Shown one piece after another: positions 15,669 to 23,272 of a stretch of 24,696 bases of DNA (position 1 is its first letter; every line of letters starts with the position of its first letter). Location of the stretch: positions 1-24,696 of the forward strand of contig CAKZVT010000005.1 of NCBI GenBank assembly GCA_937922435.1, in the 5' to 3' direction. The translations under genes and the position numbers were made by a program. Source of the stretch: an uncultured Prevotella sp. GTDB lineage: Bacteria > Bacteroidota > Bacteroidia > Bacteroidales > Bacteroidaceae. The notes beneath the pieces were generated by a model. The model saw nothing but the letters and a program-made list of their open reading frames with translations, was not told the DNA's origin and did no database searches.

Positions 15669-17777
15669 TCAGTTTACTATTGCTATTTTGCAGACAGTGC
15701 CTTTGTCGCCTGTGGCTGTCGAAGTGTGCACCATATACACGCCGCTGGCTACGCGGCGGCCTTCCGTGTCGCATCCGTCCCACTGGAACGTGCCGCCCGT
15801 GGAGCGTCCTTCAGCCACGAGCGTACCGTTCGAGGTGGTTATTTTCACCTCGGCGTTGTATGTCAGGCCGACGATGGTTATTGGCCCGGTGTAGTCGGGG
15901 CGCACGGGGTTGGGGTAAGCGTAGACGTTGTCCTTGGTCATCTCGGCTGACGGCTCGGTGGCGTCAGACAGGTAGGAGCACAGCCCCTTGTCGGTGGCGA
16001 AGTAGACGAGTCCCGTCCGTCCGTCAACGAGTATGTCGTTGATGATGTCGGAGGGCAGTGGCGAGTTCTCGGTGGTGAAATGCTGCAGCTGCGTGTTGTT
16101 GTCCGCGCTGACGAGGAACACGCCGTTGTCGTTGGTGCCGAACCACTTGCGGTTGCCGCCGTCCACGGCCATAGAGCGTATGCTGGCGTTGGCGAGCAGG
16201 TAGTCGCCGAGATTTGTGCCGTCGTTGCGCGGCACTACGTACTGCGTGAACACCTGCGAGCCGTTGCGTATGGCCTCGGGCGTGAGGTACAGAGGTCCTG
16301 CGGTGGTGCCTATCCATACGTTGCCGTCAAGGTCTTCAGCTGTGCAGTGTACTTTCGGGTTGCCGAGGCTTGCGCCGTTCTGGTTGGTGAAGGCCGGGCC
16401 GTAGACGGTGAGCTGGTCGGTGGCGCGGTCGTATGAGTAGAGGTTGGAGTTTGCCAAGCGTACATTGACAAACCACATCCTGCCGTTAGTCGGGCTTATG
16501 AAGAGCTTTTGCAGGTCGTAGTTTCCTGCGCCTGTCAGTTCGTCGTGAGGCCATAGTGTCCATTCGCCGGTGCTTCCTTCGTAGCTTTTCAAACTATTGT
16601 TGGTCAACGGGTTAAGCAGCCATAATGTACCGTTTTCGTCATATTTCATCGATGTCACTATGGTGTACTTATAGCGTGCTTCGTCAGTCCAAGGTGATTC
16701 CAGTCGGCTGTTGTCAACGGTGAAATTTCTTATGAATTTGCCGTCCTGGAACTCGTACATGCCGCTCTTCGCGCCAACCATCACGTGTCCTTCCTTCGTA
16801 GGGTCGAAATCCATGCACAAGGCAACTATATACGGTTGGTTTGCTGCTTCGCCTGTAGGTCGCTCGAACTCCGACCATTCCTCGCCGTCCCATACGTGTA
16901 CCTCGCCCGGACGGCTTGTGTCGAGGTCTTGGTTCCATCCGCCGTTCACGGCGTATATTCTGCCGCCGTGCTGGTACAGTCGGTAGAAGTTGTTTGAGGC
17001 CGGGCCGTCGGGTGCCACGCCTTCGGTCAGGTATGTGCGGTTGCCTTCGGCGTCGACGGTGTAGCAGGTCAGCTTGCCGTCGTCGGTCTTTGTCCACCAG
17101 CGGCCTGTCGAGGGGTCGTTCACGTTGGTGCGGTCAGTGCCTTGTTCCACGTAGTTGCCGGTGCGCGTCCAGTTGGACGGGTCGAGCAGGTTAGAGCTTG
17201 TCACGGCCGAGTACAGTCCGTTTGAGCGCGACGCGGCGTATATGCGGCCGCCGTCTATGTAGCAGTAGTCCACGGCGAAGCCGAGGCGGTAGCTCTCGTC
17301 CATGTCGCCGCTGCCGGCGTCGAGCTTCACTATGCCGAAGCCCGTGGCGAGATAGGCGTACTGTCCGTAGATGTAAATGCTGTTTACGGTTTTGTCTTGG
17401 GTGGTGTCGTACAGGTATAGGTCGGGCACGTTGAGCGCCGTGCCGTCGTCGGCGAGCAGGTCGATGTTCGAGTTTCCGTAGGTTATTACGAGCCTCCTGG
17501 CCTGTGCGCACCATGCTATGTGGCCCACGCCGGTGTCTGACAGGGCTTGGGTCTTGTCGTATGTGGTTATCGAGGCGTCGTCGGTGTTGTACGAGTAGAC
17601 GTTTTCCGAGGCCAGCACGAACACGTTTTTGCCGGCCGGCTCTATCTCGGTTATGTCGGCGTAGCTGGGGTACAGCGTCCATCGGCCTGCGCCCTGTGCG
17701 GCGGCGTTGTGTGCTGCCGCCGCGATGAAGAGCAGTGCCAGCAGCGCGGCGCGTATGTATGTGGTTCTCTTTCTCAC
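15669..17777 (-). CDS. porZ: Type IX secretion system protein PorZ-like, beta-propeller
   Basis: The 702-residue protein has a signal peptide (hydrophobic AALLALLFIAAAAHNAAA, cleavage near residue 27) followed by repeated beta-propeller blades such as VFVLASENVYSYN, AYLATGFGIVKLD, VHCTAEDLDGNVWIGTTAG, IRSMAVDGGNRKWFGTNDNGVFLVS and ILVDGRTGLVYFATDKGL. The last ~90 residues form a C-terminal immunoglobulin-like domain (VYAYPNPVRPDY … GVYMVHT) like the sorting domain of type IX cargo. This order matches PorZ, the outer-membrane attachment-complex component that acts with PorU, PorV and PorQ and binds the anionic lipopolysaccharide. Length is close to the family's. No other type IX gene is in the window. 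A generic two-component-type propeller protein is the alternative. Confidence 0.8.
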   Translation of the reverse strand: MRKRTTYIRAALLALLFIAAAAHNAAAQGAGRWTLYPSYADITEIEPAGKNVFVLASENVYSYNTDDASITTYDKTQALSDTGVGHIAWCAQARRLVITYGNSNIDLLADDGTALNVPDLYLYDTTQDKTVNSIYIYGQYAYLATGFGIVKLDAGSGDMDESYRLGFAVDYCYIDGGRIYAASRSNGLYSAVTSSNLLDPSNWTRTGNYVEQGTDRTNVNDPSTGRWWTKTDDGKLTCYTVDAEGNRTYLTEGVAPDGPASNNFYRLYQHGGRIYAVNGGWNQDLDTSRPGEVHVWDGEEWSEFERPTGEAANQPYIVALCMDFDPTKEGHVMVGAKSGMYEFQDGKFIRNFTVDNSRLESPWTDEARYKYTIVTSMKYDENGTLWLLNPLTNNSLKSYEGSTGEWTLWPHDELTGAGNYDLQKLFISPTNGRMWFVNVRLANSNLYSYDRATDQLTVYGPAFTNQNGASLGNPKVHCTAEDLDGNVWIGTTAGPLYLTPEAIRNGSQVFTQYVVPRNDGTNLGDYLLANASIRSMAVDGGNRKWFGTNDNGVFLVSADNNTQLQHFTTENSPLPSDIINDILVDGRTGLVYFATDKGLCSYLSDATEPSAEMTKDNVYAYPNPVRPDYTGPITIVGLTYNAEVKITTSNGTLVAEGRSTGGTFQWDGCDTEGRRVASGVYMVHTSTATGDKGTVCKIAIVN

Positions 17778-17795
17778 GGTTGTGCGGTTGTGTTT

Positions 17796-17858
17796 TTTAC
17801 CTTTTTACTTTTTTACCTTTTTACCTTTCCCGACTTTCTCACCTTCTCACCTTCTCAC
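17796..17858. repeat. TTTTTACC and CCTTCTCA octamer arrays
   Basis: Units of TTTTTACC (17797-17829) lead into CTTCTCAC units (about 17836-17858). The TGA stop of the next gene (17855-17857) and its last two codons lie in the array. The same CCTTCTCA unit recurs at 22769-22915 and 23204-23272. Confidence 0.85.
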
Positions 17859-18460
17859 TCTCTCGCCTTCCCCTTGAGGTATTCCACGAGCTTGCCCACG
17901 GCCAAGGCGCGGTGCGATATTTTGTTCTTCACCTCGTGGCCCAGCTGTGCGAATGTTTCCGTGTAGCCGTCGGGCTGGAATATGGGGTCGTAGCCGAAGC
18001 CCTCGGAGCCGTGGCGTTCGGTGGTGATTTGGCCGTTTACCACGCCTTCGAAAGTGACTGGCTGTGAGGCGGTTTCCAATATGAGGCAGATTGCCGTGCG
18101 GAAGCGTGCCTTCCGGTCGGTGAAAGGCCGCATTTCGCCGAGCAGTTTGGCCATGTTGGCCTCGCTGTCGTGGCCTTGTCCTCCGGCGTAGCGTGCCGAG
18201 TAGACGCCGGGCGCGCCGTCGAGTGCCCGCACTTCGAGGCCGGTGTCGTCGGCGAAGCAGGCGGTGTGGTACTTGTCGAATATGTACTTGGCTTTTTGCA
18301 GGGCGTTGCCCTCGATGGTGGGTGCCGTCTCGGGTATGTCGTCGTGGCAGCCGATGTCGGCCAGCGAGAGGATGTCTATGCCGCTTCCTGCGAGCATCTC
18401 GCGTATTTCGGCGAGCTTGTGGGCGTTGTTTGTGGCGAAAACTATTTTTTTACAATTCAT
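17855..18460 (-). CDS. rdgB: XTP/dITP diphosphatase (HAM1 family)
   Basis: This enzyme hydrolyses XTP, ITP and dITP to the monophosphates and keeps these damaged purines out of DNA and RNA. The 201 residues match the family. Motifs are FATNNAHKLAEI at the N-terminus, DDTGLEVRALDGAPGVYSARYAG (metal- and nucleotide-binding), EGFGYDPIFQPDG and SHRALA near the end. The ATG start (18458-18460) is itself part of an AATTCAT heptamer array. The stop, TGA at 17857-17855, is part of an octamer array, so both ends of this gene run into repeats. It lies between the YitT-like gene and porZ on the same strand, and no promoter is visible just upstream. Confidence 0.95.
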   Translation of the reverse strand: MNCKKIVFATNNAHKLAEIREMLAGSGIDILSLADIGCHDDIPETAPTIEGNALQKAKYIFDKYHTACFADDTGLEVRALDGAPGVYSARYAGGQGHDSEANMAKLLGEMRPFTDRKARFRTAICLILETASQPVTFEGVVNGQITTERHGSEGFGYDPIFQPDGYTETFAQLGHEVKNKISHRALAVGKLVEYLKGKARE

Positions 18461-18616
18461 GATTCACAATTCATAATTCATAATTGGGTTGTGGGAGTGC
18501 TGGGAGGACTGGGAGTGATAGGAGAGCTGTGAGTACCAGAGTAATGGATTTTTCATTTTTCACTTTTCACTTTTCATTTTTCATTTTTCATTTTTCATTT
18601 TTCATTTTTCATTTTT
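18456..18616. repeat. Composite spacer: AATTCAT array, CTGGGAG array, TTTTTCA array
   Basis: Three array types abut. AATTCAT heptamers (18456-18486) include the start codon of rdgB. CTGGGAGGACTGGGAG-like units fill 18487-18530. About ten TTTTTCA/CTTTTCA heptamers (18547-18616) include the stop and last codons of the YitT-like gene. It is the clearest mixture of array vocabularies in the window. Confidence 0.93.
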
Positions 18617-19533
18617 AATTTCTTCGGTACTTTCACTTTTATTTGGTCGAAGCCCTCGCCGTACACTCCGATTACGGAGCTTTGGCTTACGAAGGCGTTG
18701 GGGTCGATTGACTTTATGAGGCGGAATATTGTCACGCTCTCACGCCTCTTGGCCAGCAGGCAGACTACCTTGGTGGGCTTGCCGCTGTACCATCCGTGGC
18801 CGTCGAGTATGGTTAGGCTGTGGTCGGTGGTCTTGGCTATGGCGTTGGCTATTTCCTGGTACTTCTTTGAGAAGATGAAGAACTGGACAGATTGCCGCTG
18901 GAGGTTCATCACGTAGTCGAGCATGGAGCACTCGATGAACATGGTGCAGAAACCGAACACTACCTTCTGGCAGCGTACTTCGACAGGGCCGAACGTGTCG
19001 ATGAACAAGCAGCTGCCTATGATGCACACGTCGATTAGCAGGATTACGCGGCCGAGCGATATGTTGCGGTACTTGTTCACCGAGGCGGCTATGATGTCGG
19101 TGCCGCCCGTCGAGCCGTTGTTGAGGAAGACGATGGCCAGCGCCGTGCCCGTCATCATACAGCCGATGACGAGCGACATGAAGTCGTTGCCCTCGCCGAG
19201 CAGCTTGTAGAACGTGCCGTCGGGCTGCATCACCACGTCCTGCGCCACCTCAAGGAGGAACGTAAGCATGAACGTGGCGTAGATGGTCTTCGTCAGGAAC
19301 CGCCAGCCGAGTATTTTCAGCGCGGCCACTATGAGCGCGGCGTTGATGATGAAAAACGTGTACTGCACGGGAAACTTCGTGGCGTAGAACACCACCGCGC
19401 CTATTCCGGCTATGCCTCCCGTCACGATTTCGTATGGCAGGAGGAACACTGTGAAGCCGAACGTGTAGAGCATCAGGCCGAGCGTAATGTTCAGGTAGTC
19501 CTTCAGCTCGTTTTTAATTGTTTGGTTTAGCAT
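18595..19533 (-). CDS. YitT family membrane protein (DUF2179)
   Basis: The 312-residue protein has about five hydrophobic segments in the first ~210 residues (LGLMLYTFGFTVFLLPYEIVTGGIAGIGAVVFY, FFIINAALIVAALKIL, DFMSLVIGCMMTGTALAIVFL, VILLIDVCIIGSCLFI) with the family's NGSTGGTDIIAASVNK loop. A C-terminal DUF2179 domain of ~90 residues (SVQFFIFSKKYQEIANAIAKTTDHSLTILDGHGWYSG) follows; related domains have been proposed to bind small ligands. The function of the family is not established. The C-terminus (KMKNEK, TGA) is encoded by the TTTTTCA array. It lies downstream of leuS with a palindromic element between them. Confidence 0.9.
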   Translation of the reverse strand: MLNQTIKNELKDYLNITLGLMLYTFGFTVFLLPYEIVTGGIAGIGAVVFYATKFPVQYTFFIINAALIVAALKILGWRFLTKTIYATFMLTFLLEVAQDVVMQPDGTFYKLLGEGNDFMSLVIGCMMTGTALAIVFLNNGSTGGTDIIAASVNKYRNISLGRVILLIDVCIIGSCLFIDTFGPVEVRCQKVVFGFCTMFIECSMLDYVMNLQRQSVQFFIFSKKYQEIANAIAKTTDHSLTILDGHGWYSGKPTKVVCLLAKRRESVTIFRLIKSIDPNAFVSQSSVIGVYGEGFDQIKVKVPKKLKMKNEK

Positions 19534-19543
19534 GGTATAATGG

Positions 19544-19630
19544 AAGCCCCCTCAAACTCCCCCGAGGGGGAGCTTTTAATTGTTTAGCCGGCAAATTAAG
19601 CTCCCCCTCGGGGGAGTTTGAGGGGGGCTT
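19544..19630. repeat. GC-rich palindromic element between leuS and the YitT-like gene
   Basis: Arms 19544-19575 (32 nt) and 19598-19630 (33 nt) are reverse complements apart from one extra base. Each arm contains its own palindrome around CCCCCGAGGGGG or CCCCCTCGGGGG. The left arm aligns with the sequence at 20506-20534 inside leuS (AGCCCCC, TCA, then CCCCCGAGGGGG), so the spacer element and leuS insert 3 belong to one family. Confidence 0.92.
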
Positions 19631-19643
19631 TGGGCTTTTGTTT

Positions 19644-22600
19644 TTACTTAATCACTATGTTCACAATCTTCTTGGGCACGATGATGACCTTGACGACGCT
19701 CTTGTCGCCGATGTACTTGGCCGAACGTTCGTCGGCCATGACGGCCTCCTGGATTGTCTTGTTGTCAGCGTCGGCGGCGAACTGCATCTGGAAGCGCGCC
19801 TTGCCGTTGAACGACACGGTCATCTGAACGGTCGACTCTACGAGATACTTCTCGTCGTACACCGGCCACTGTGCGTCGCATACCGTGCCGTCGTTGCCCA
19901 GGCTGTGCCACAGCTCTTCGGCGATGTGGGGCGCGAAGGGCGCTATGAGCTTCACAAGGCCGGTCAGCACGCCGCGGTTGCGGCACTTCATCTGCGCCAT
20001 CTCGTTTACACATATCATGAATGCGGCCACCGACGTGTTGTAGCTGAACGCCTCGATGTCCTGCGTCACCTTCTTGATGAGCTTGTGCAGGCTCTTCAGC
20101 TCTTCAGGCGTAGGCTCGCCGTCAGTCAGCTCTTTCATGCCGTCCTTGTCGGTGTAGAGCGCCCAGAACTTCTTTAGGAAGCGGTGGCAACCGTCTATTC
20201 CGTTGGTGTCCCACGGCTTGCTCTGCTCCACCGGGCCGAGGAACATCTCGTACAGGCGCAGCGTGTCGGCGCCGTACTTCTCGACAATCATGTCGGGGTT
20301 GACTACGTTGTACATCGACTTCGACATCTTCTCGATGGCCCAGCCGCACACGTACTTGCCGTCTTCCAGTATGAACTCGGCGTTCTCATACTCCGGCCGC
20401 CATGCCTTGAAGGCGTCTATGTCGAGCACGTCGCCGTGCACTATGTTCACATCGACGTGGATTGGCGTGGTGTCGTACTTGTCTTTAAGGCCGAGGGAGA
20501 CGAACAGCCCCCCCTCATTCCCCCCGAGGGGGGATGACTGGTTGCCTTCGTTGCCATCCTGGCTTCCCCCCTCGGGGGGCTGCTGGCTAGCTGGTTTGTT
20601 CACGCGGTACACGAAGTTGCTTCGTCCCTGTATCATACCTTGGTTGACGAGCTTCTTGAACGGCTCCTCCTCGCACGACACTCCGAGGTCGTGCAGAAAC
20701 TTGTTCCAGAAGCGCGAGTAGATGAGATGGCCCGTGGCGTGCTCCGTTCCGCCTACGTACAGGTCGACGTTGCGCCAGTACTGGTCGGCCTCGGGGCTTA
20801 CGAGGGCGTGGTCGTTCTTCGGGTCCATGTACCTTAAATAGTACGCCGACGAACCTGCGAAGCCCGGCATGGTGTTCAGTTCGAGGGGGAACACGGTCGT
20901 GTTGTCAACCAAAGACTTGTCAACAACGCACTTGTTAGCCGTGTCCCACGCCCACTTCTTGGCGTGTCCGAGCGGCGGTTCGCCCGTTTCCGTGGGCTGG
21001 TACTTGTCTATCTCGGGCAGTTCCAACGGCAGGCAGTCCTCCGGCAGCATGTAAGGCTGGCCGTCCTTGTAGTACACGGGGAACGGCTCGCCCCAGTACC
21101 TCTGGCGCGAGAAGATGGCGTCGCGCAGGCGGTAGTTCACCTTCACGCGGCCGAGGCGGTGCTCCTGCACATACTTTTTTGTAGCTGCGATGGCCTCCTT
21201 GACGGTCATGCCGTTGAGGATTAATGGAGAATTGAGAGGTGAGAATTGAGAATTATGATTACCCTCGTTGCCTTTATGCTGGTTATCATAATTATCCATT
21301 CTCAATTTTCCATTCTCAATTAATTCTTTCCTTGGCGAGTTGCAAACTGTTCCTTCCTTTGCGTCAAAGCTCTCCTCGCTTACGTCGCATCCTTCGATGA
21401 GCGGACGTATTTCGAGGCCGAAGTGCTTGGCGAAGGCGTAGTCGCGCGAGTCGTGCGCAGGCACTGCCATGATGGCTCCCGTGCCGTATCCGGCCAGCAC
21501 GTAGTCTGAAATCCATATAGGTATGTCCTCGCCCGTGAACGGGTTTATGGCGTACGAGCCCGAGAACACGCCGCTAACAGAACGGTCACTGATGCGCTCG
21601 CGCTCCGTGCGCTTCTTCGTGCGCTCCAGGTAAGCGTCCACTTCGGCCTTATGCTCCGGCGTGGTGACCTTAGCCACCAGCTCGCTTTCGGGCGCGAGAA
21701 CCATGAACGTAACGCCGAAGATGGTGTCGGCGCGGGTGGTGAAGATGGTGAATTTAAGTGAAGAGTTAAGAGTTAAGAGTGAAGAATCGTCTTGTCTTGT
21801 TGCATTTTGATTCTTCGTTCTTCGTTCTTCGTTCTTCACTTCAAATTCGATTTCCGTACCCTCGGAGCGTCCTATCCAGTTGCGCTGTGTCTCCTTGAGC
21901 GAGTCAGTCCAGTCAACGGTGTCGAGGCCGTCGAGCAGACGCTGGGCGTATGCGCTGACGCGCAGGCACCACTGCATCATCTTCTTCTGCACAACGGGGT
22001 AGCCGCCGCGCACCGAGAGGCCGTCTACCACCTCGTCGTTGGCCAGCACCGTGCCCAGTCCGGCGCACCAGTTTACCATCGTCTCGCCCAGGTAAGCCAG
22101 GCGCCAGTTCATCAGCGTCTGCCTCTTCTCGTGCTCCGTCATGGCGTTCCAGTCTTCGGCCGTGAGCGTCAGCTCCTCCGAGCAGGCCGCGTCGAGCCCG
22201 TCAGTGCCGTGCCCGGCGAGATGCTTTTCAAGCTCCTCGATGGGCCTGGCCTTCTGCTGCACGTTGTCGTAGTAGGAGTTGAACATCTTGATGAAGGCCC
22301 ACTGCGTCCAGTGGTAATACCGTGGGTCGCATGTGCGCACCTCGCGTTCCCAGTCGAACGAGAAGCCTATTTTGTCCAGCTGCTCGCGGTAGTGGTTGAT
22401 GTTGGCCTCGGTGGTTATGGCCGGGTGCTGCCCGGTCTGTATGGCGTACTGCTCGGCCGGCAGTCCGTAGGCGTCGTAGCCCATGGGGTTGAGCACGTTG
22501 AAGCCCTGCTGGCGCTTGTAGCGTGCGTATATGTCGGAGGCTATGTAGCCGAGCGGATGGCCCACGTGCAGGCCCGCCCCGGAGGGGTAAGGGAACATGT

Positions 22601-22709
22601 TGAGCACGTAGAACTTCTGCTTGTCCTTGTCCTCGGTTACGTGGTAGGTCTTCTCCTCGGCCCACCTCTTCTGCCATCGTTTCTCGATTTCGTTGAAGTT
22701 GTATTCCAT
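19644..22709 (-). CDS. leuS: Leucyl-tRNA synthetase with three in-frame repeat-derived inserts
   Basis: The enzyme charges tRNA-Leu and edits wrong amino acids. All landmarks are present: HVGH at residues 48-51, WIGRSEG and TTRADT of the editing domain, RQRYWG, GGTEHATGHLIYSRFW, KMSKS at 794-798, and a tRNA-binding C-terminal domain. The product is 1021 residues, whereas I recall about 940 in Bacteroides relatives. The excess is three low-complexity inserts at residues ~289-318, ~462-498 and ~707-735, each made of inverted repeats like those between genes. The frame is kept through all three and later motifs are intact, so the gene is probably functional. Insert 1 is at the edge of the editing domain, insert 2 before the return to the core, and insert 3 before KMSKS. 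A -7 element lies at 22753-22760. Confidence 0.96.
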   Translation of the reverse strand: MEYNFNEIEKRWQKRWAEEKTYHVTEDKDKQKFYVLNMFPYPSGAGLHVGHPLGYIASDIYARYKRQQGFNVLNPMGYDAYGLPAEQYAIQTGQHPAITTEANINHYREQLDKIGFSFDWEREVRTCDPRYYHWTQWAFIKMFNSYYDNVQQKARPIEELEKHLAGHGTDGLDAACSEELTLTAEDWNAMTEHEKRQTLMNWRLAYLGETMVNWCAGLGTVLANDEVVDGLSVRGGYPVVQKKMMQWCLRVSAYAQRLLDGLDTVDWTDSLKETQRNWIGRSEGTEIEFEVKNEERRTKNQNATRQDDSSLLTLNSSLKFTIFTTRADTIFGVTFMVLAPESELVAKVTTPEHKAEVDAYLERTKKRTERERISDRSVSGVFSGSYAINPFTGEDIPIWISDYVLAGYGTGAIMAVPAHDSRDYAFAKHFGLEIRPLIEGCDVSEESFDAKEGTVCNSPRKELIENGKLRMDNYDNQHKGNEGNHNSQFSPLNSPLILNGMTVKEAIAATKKYVQEHRLGRVKVNYRLRDAIFSRQRYWGEPFPVYYKDGQPYMLPEDCLPLELPEIDKYQPTETGEPPLGHAKKWAWDTANKCVVDKSLVDNTTVFPLELNTMPGFAGSSAYYLRYMDPKNDHALVSPEADQYWRNVDLYVGGTEHATGHLIYSRFWNKFLHDLGVSCEEEPFKKLVNQGMIQGRSNFVYRVNKPASQQPPEGGSQDGNEGNQSSPLGGNEGGLFVSLGLKDKYDTTPIHVDVNIVHGDVLDIDAFKAWRPEYENAEFILEDGKYVCGWAIEKMSKSMYNVVNPDMIVEKYGADTLRLYEMFLGPVEQSKPWDTNGIDGCHRFLKKFWALYTDKDGMKELTDGEPTPEELKSLHKLIKKVTQDIEAFSYNTSVAAFMICVNEMAQMKCRNRGVLTGLVKLIAPFAPHIAEELWHSLGNDGTVCDAQWPVYDEKYLVESTVQMTVSFNGKARFQMQFAADADNKTIQEAVMADERSAKYIGDKSVVKVIIVPKKIVNIVIK
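20505..20585. repeat. leuS insert 3 (GC-rich palindromes)
   Basis: Two 14-bp palindromic blocks in opposite orientation, 20520-20533 (CCCCCCGAGGGGGG) and 20566-20579 (CCCCCCTCGGGGGG), flank a core at 20541-20564. It encodes residues ~707-735 (PASQQPPEGG, then SQDGNEGNQ, then SSPLGGNEGG). Nothing like this sequence belongs to the synthetase family at this point. Confidence 0.85.
21218..21327. repeat. leuS insert 2 (GAGAATTGAG arms)
   Basis: The left half (21218-21262) carries GAGAATTGAG and AATTATGAT units, and the right half (21281-21327) carries their reverse complements (ATCATAATT, CATTCTCAATT). The core lies at 21258-21284. It encodes residues ~462-498 (KELIENGKLRMDNYD, NQHKGNEGN, HNSQFSPLNSPLI) in frame with leuS. 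Confidence 0.85.
21750..21848. repeat. leuS insert 1 (GAAGAGTTAAG / GTTCTTC arms)
   Basis: The ends GAATTTAAGTGAAGA (21750-21764) and TCTTCACTTCAAATTC (21833-21848) are reverse complements except for one extra base. Inside, GAAGAATC (21781-21788) pairs with GATTCTTC (21809-21816). Units AGAGTTA and GTTCTTC are repeated within the arms. It encodes residues ~289-318 (VKNEERRTKNQNATRQDD, then SSLLTLNSSLK). Confidence 0.85.
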
Positions 22710-22752
22710 TGCTTCTTATCTTGTTTTTTGTTGTATGCAATAATCCAAGATG

Positions 22753-22760
22753 CAAAGATA
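22753..22760 (-). promoter_or_regulatory. -7 element of leuS
   Basis: On the - strand it reads TATCTTTG followed by CATC, an exact TAnnTTTG match 43 bp before the leuS start codon. The array at 22769-22915 begins just upstream of it, leaving no room for a normal -33 region outside the array. Confidence 0.6.
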
Positions 22761-22768
22761 GTAAAAAA

Positions 22769-22915
22769 GGTGAGAAAGTGAGAAGGTGAGAGGGTGAAAA
22801 AGTAAAAAAGGTGAGAAGGTGAGAGGGTGAGAAGGTGAGAAGGTGAGAAGGTGAGAAAAGCAAAAAGGTGAGAAAGCAACCTTCTCACTTTCTCACCTTC
22901 TCACTTTCTCACCTT
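22769..22915. repeat. Opposed GGTGAGAA / CTTTCTCACC octamer arrays
   Basis: Some twelve GGTGAGAA-like units (22769-22878) are followed by CCTTCTCACTTTCTCA units (22880-22914) in reverse orientation. The array lies between the leuS promoter and the stop codon of the small smalltalk gene, so leuS is transcribed away from it. Confidence 0.92.
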
Positions 22916-23020
22916 TTACAACATCGCCGCGTTCACTCCGAACACTCCGAGGATGGCGGTAGCCACGGCGGCGATGATTTTCAATATTATTGATACTGTA
23001 TTCTTTCCTTTGTTGCTCAT
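22916..23020 (-). CDS. Smalltalk-type small hydrophobic peptide
   Basis: A 34-codon gene too short for most gene finders. It reads MSNKGKNTVSI, a hydrophobic helix (ILKIIAAVATAILGVFGVNAA) and ML, then TAA. The layout of a short polar start, a K-x-I-A-A-V-A-T-A-I-x-G-like helix and a very short tail matches the 'smalltalk protein' family annotated widely in Bacteroides and Prevotella, usually beside an HU-like DNA-binding gene, as here (252 bp upstream on the same strand). The function of the family is unknown. The hydrophobic core suggests membrane insertion. The codon pattern is gene-like (IAAVATA coded mostly by C- or G-ending codons), in contrast to the surrounding arrays. Confidence 0.75.
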   Translation of the reverse strand: MSNKGKNTVSIILKIIAAVATAILGVFGVNAAML

Positions 23021-23203
23021 AGTTTTTAGTAGATTGTTTTTAAGTTGTTTGTTTTTTAGGGATGACTGTGAGTGCTGGGAGCTGTGGGAGGGCTGCGAGT
23101 TTCGGGAAGGCTGGTTAAGGCCGTCGGCATGGCGGAGGGTGGGCGGCGCCTGCCCTACCCTATCCGCGCGGTCTTGCGGTTTTGCGGTCTAACGGTTTTA
23201 CCT

Positions 23204-23272
23204 TTCTCACTTTCTCACTTTCTCACCTTCTCACCTTCCCACCTTCTCACCTTCTCACCTTCTCACCTTCCC
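23204..23272. repeat. CTTTCTCA / CCTTCTCA octamer array after the HU-like gene
   Basis: About eight CTTTCTCA/CCTTCTCA units end directly at the stop codon of the HU-like gene (23273). The rest of this spacer (23021-23203) has CTGGGAG-type units at 23062-23095 and a G/C-rich stretch with GCGGTTTTGCGGT, and no gene that I can support. Confidence 0.88.

Noticed and set aside
19644..22709. leuS as a pseudogene, or its inserts as inteins or introns
   Set aside because: The frame is continuous over 1021 codons and every later motif is intact. The inserts are only ~28-40 residues with no splicing motifs or intron structure.
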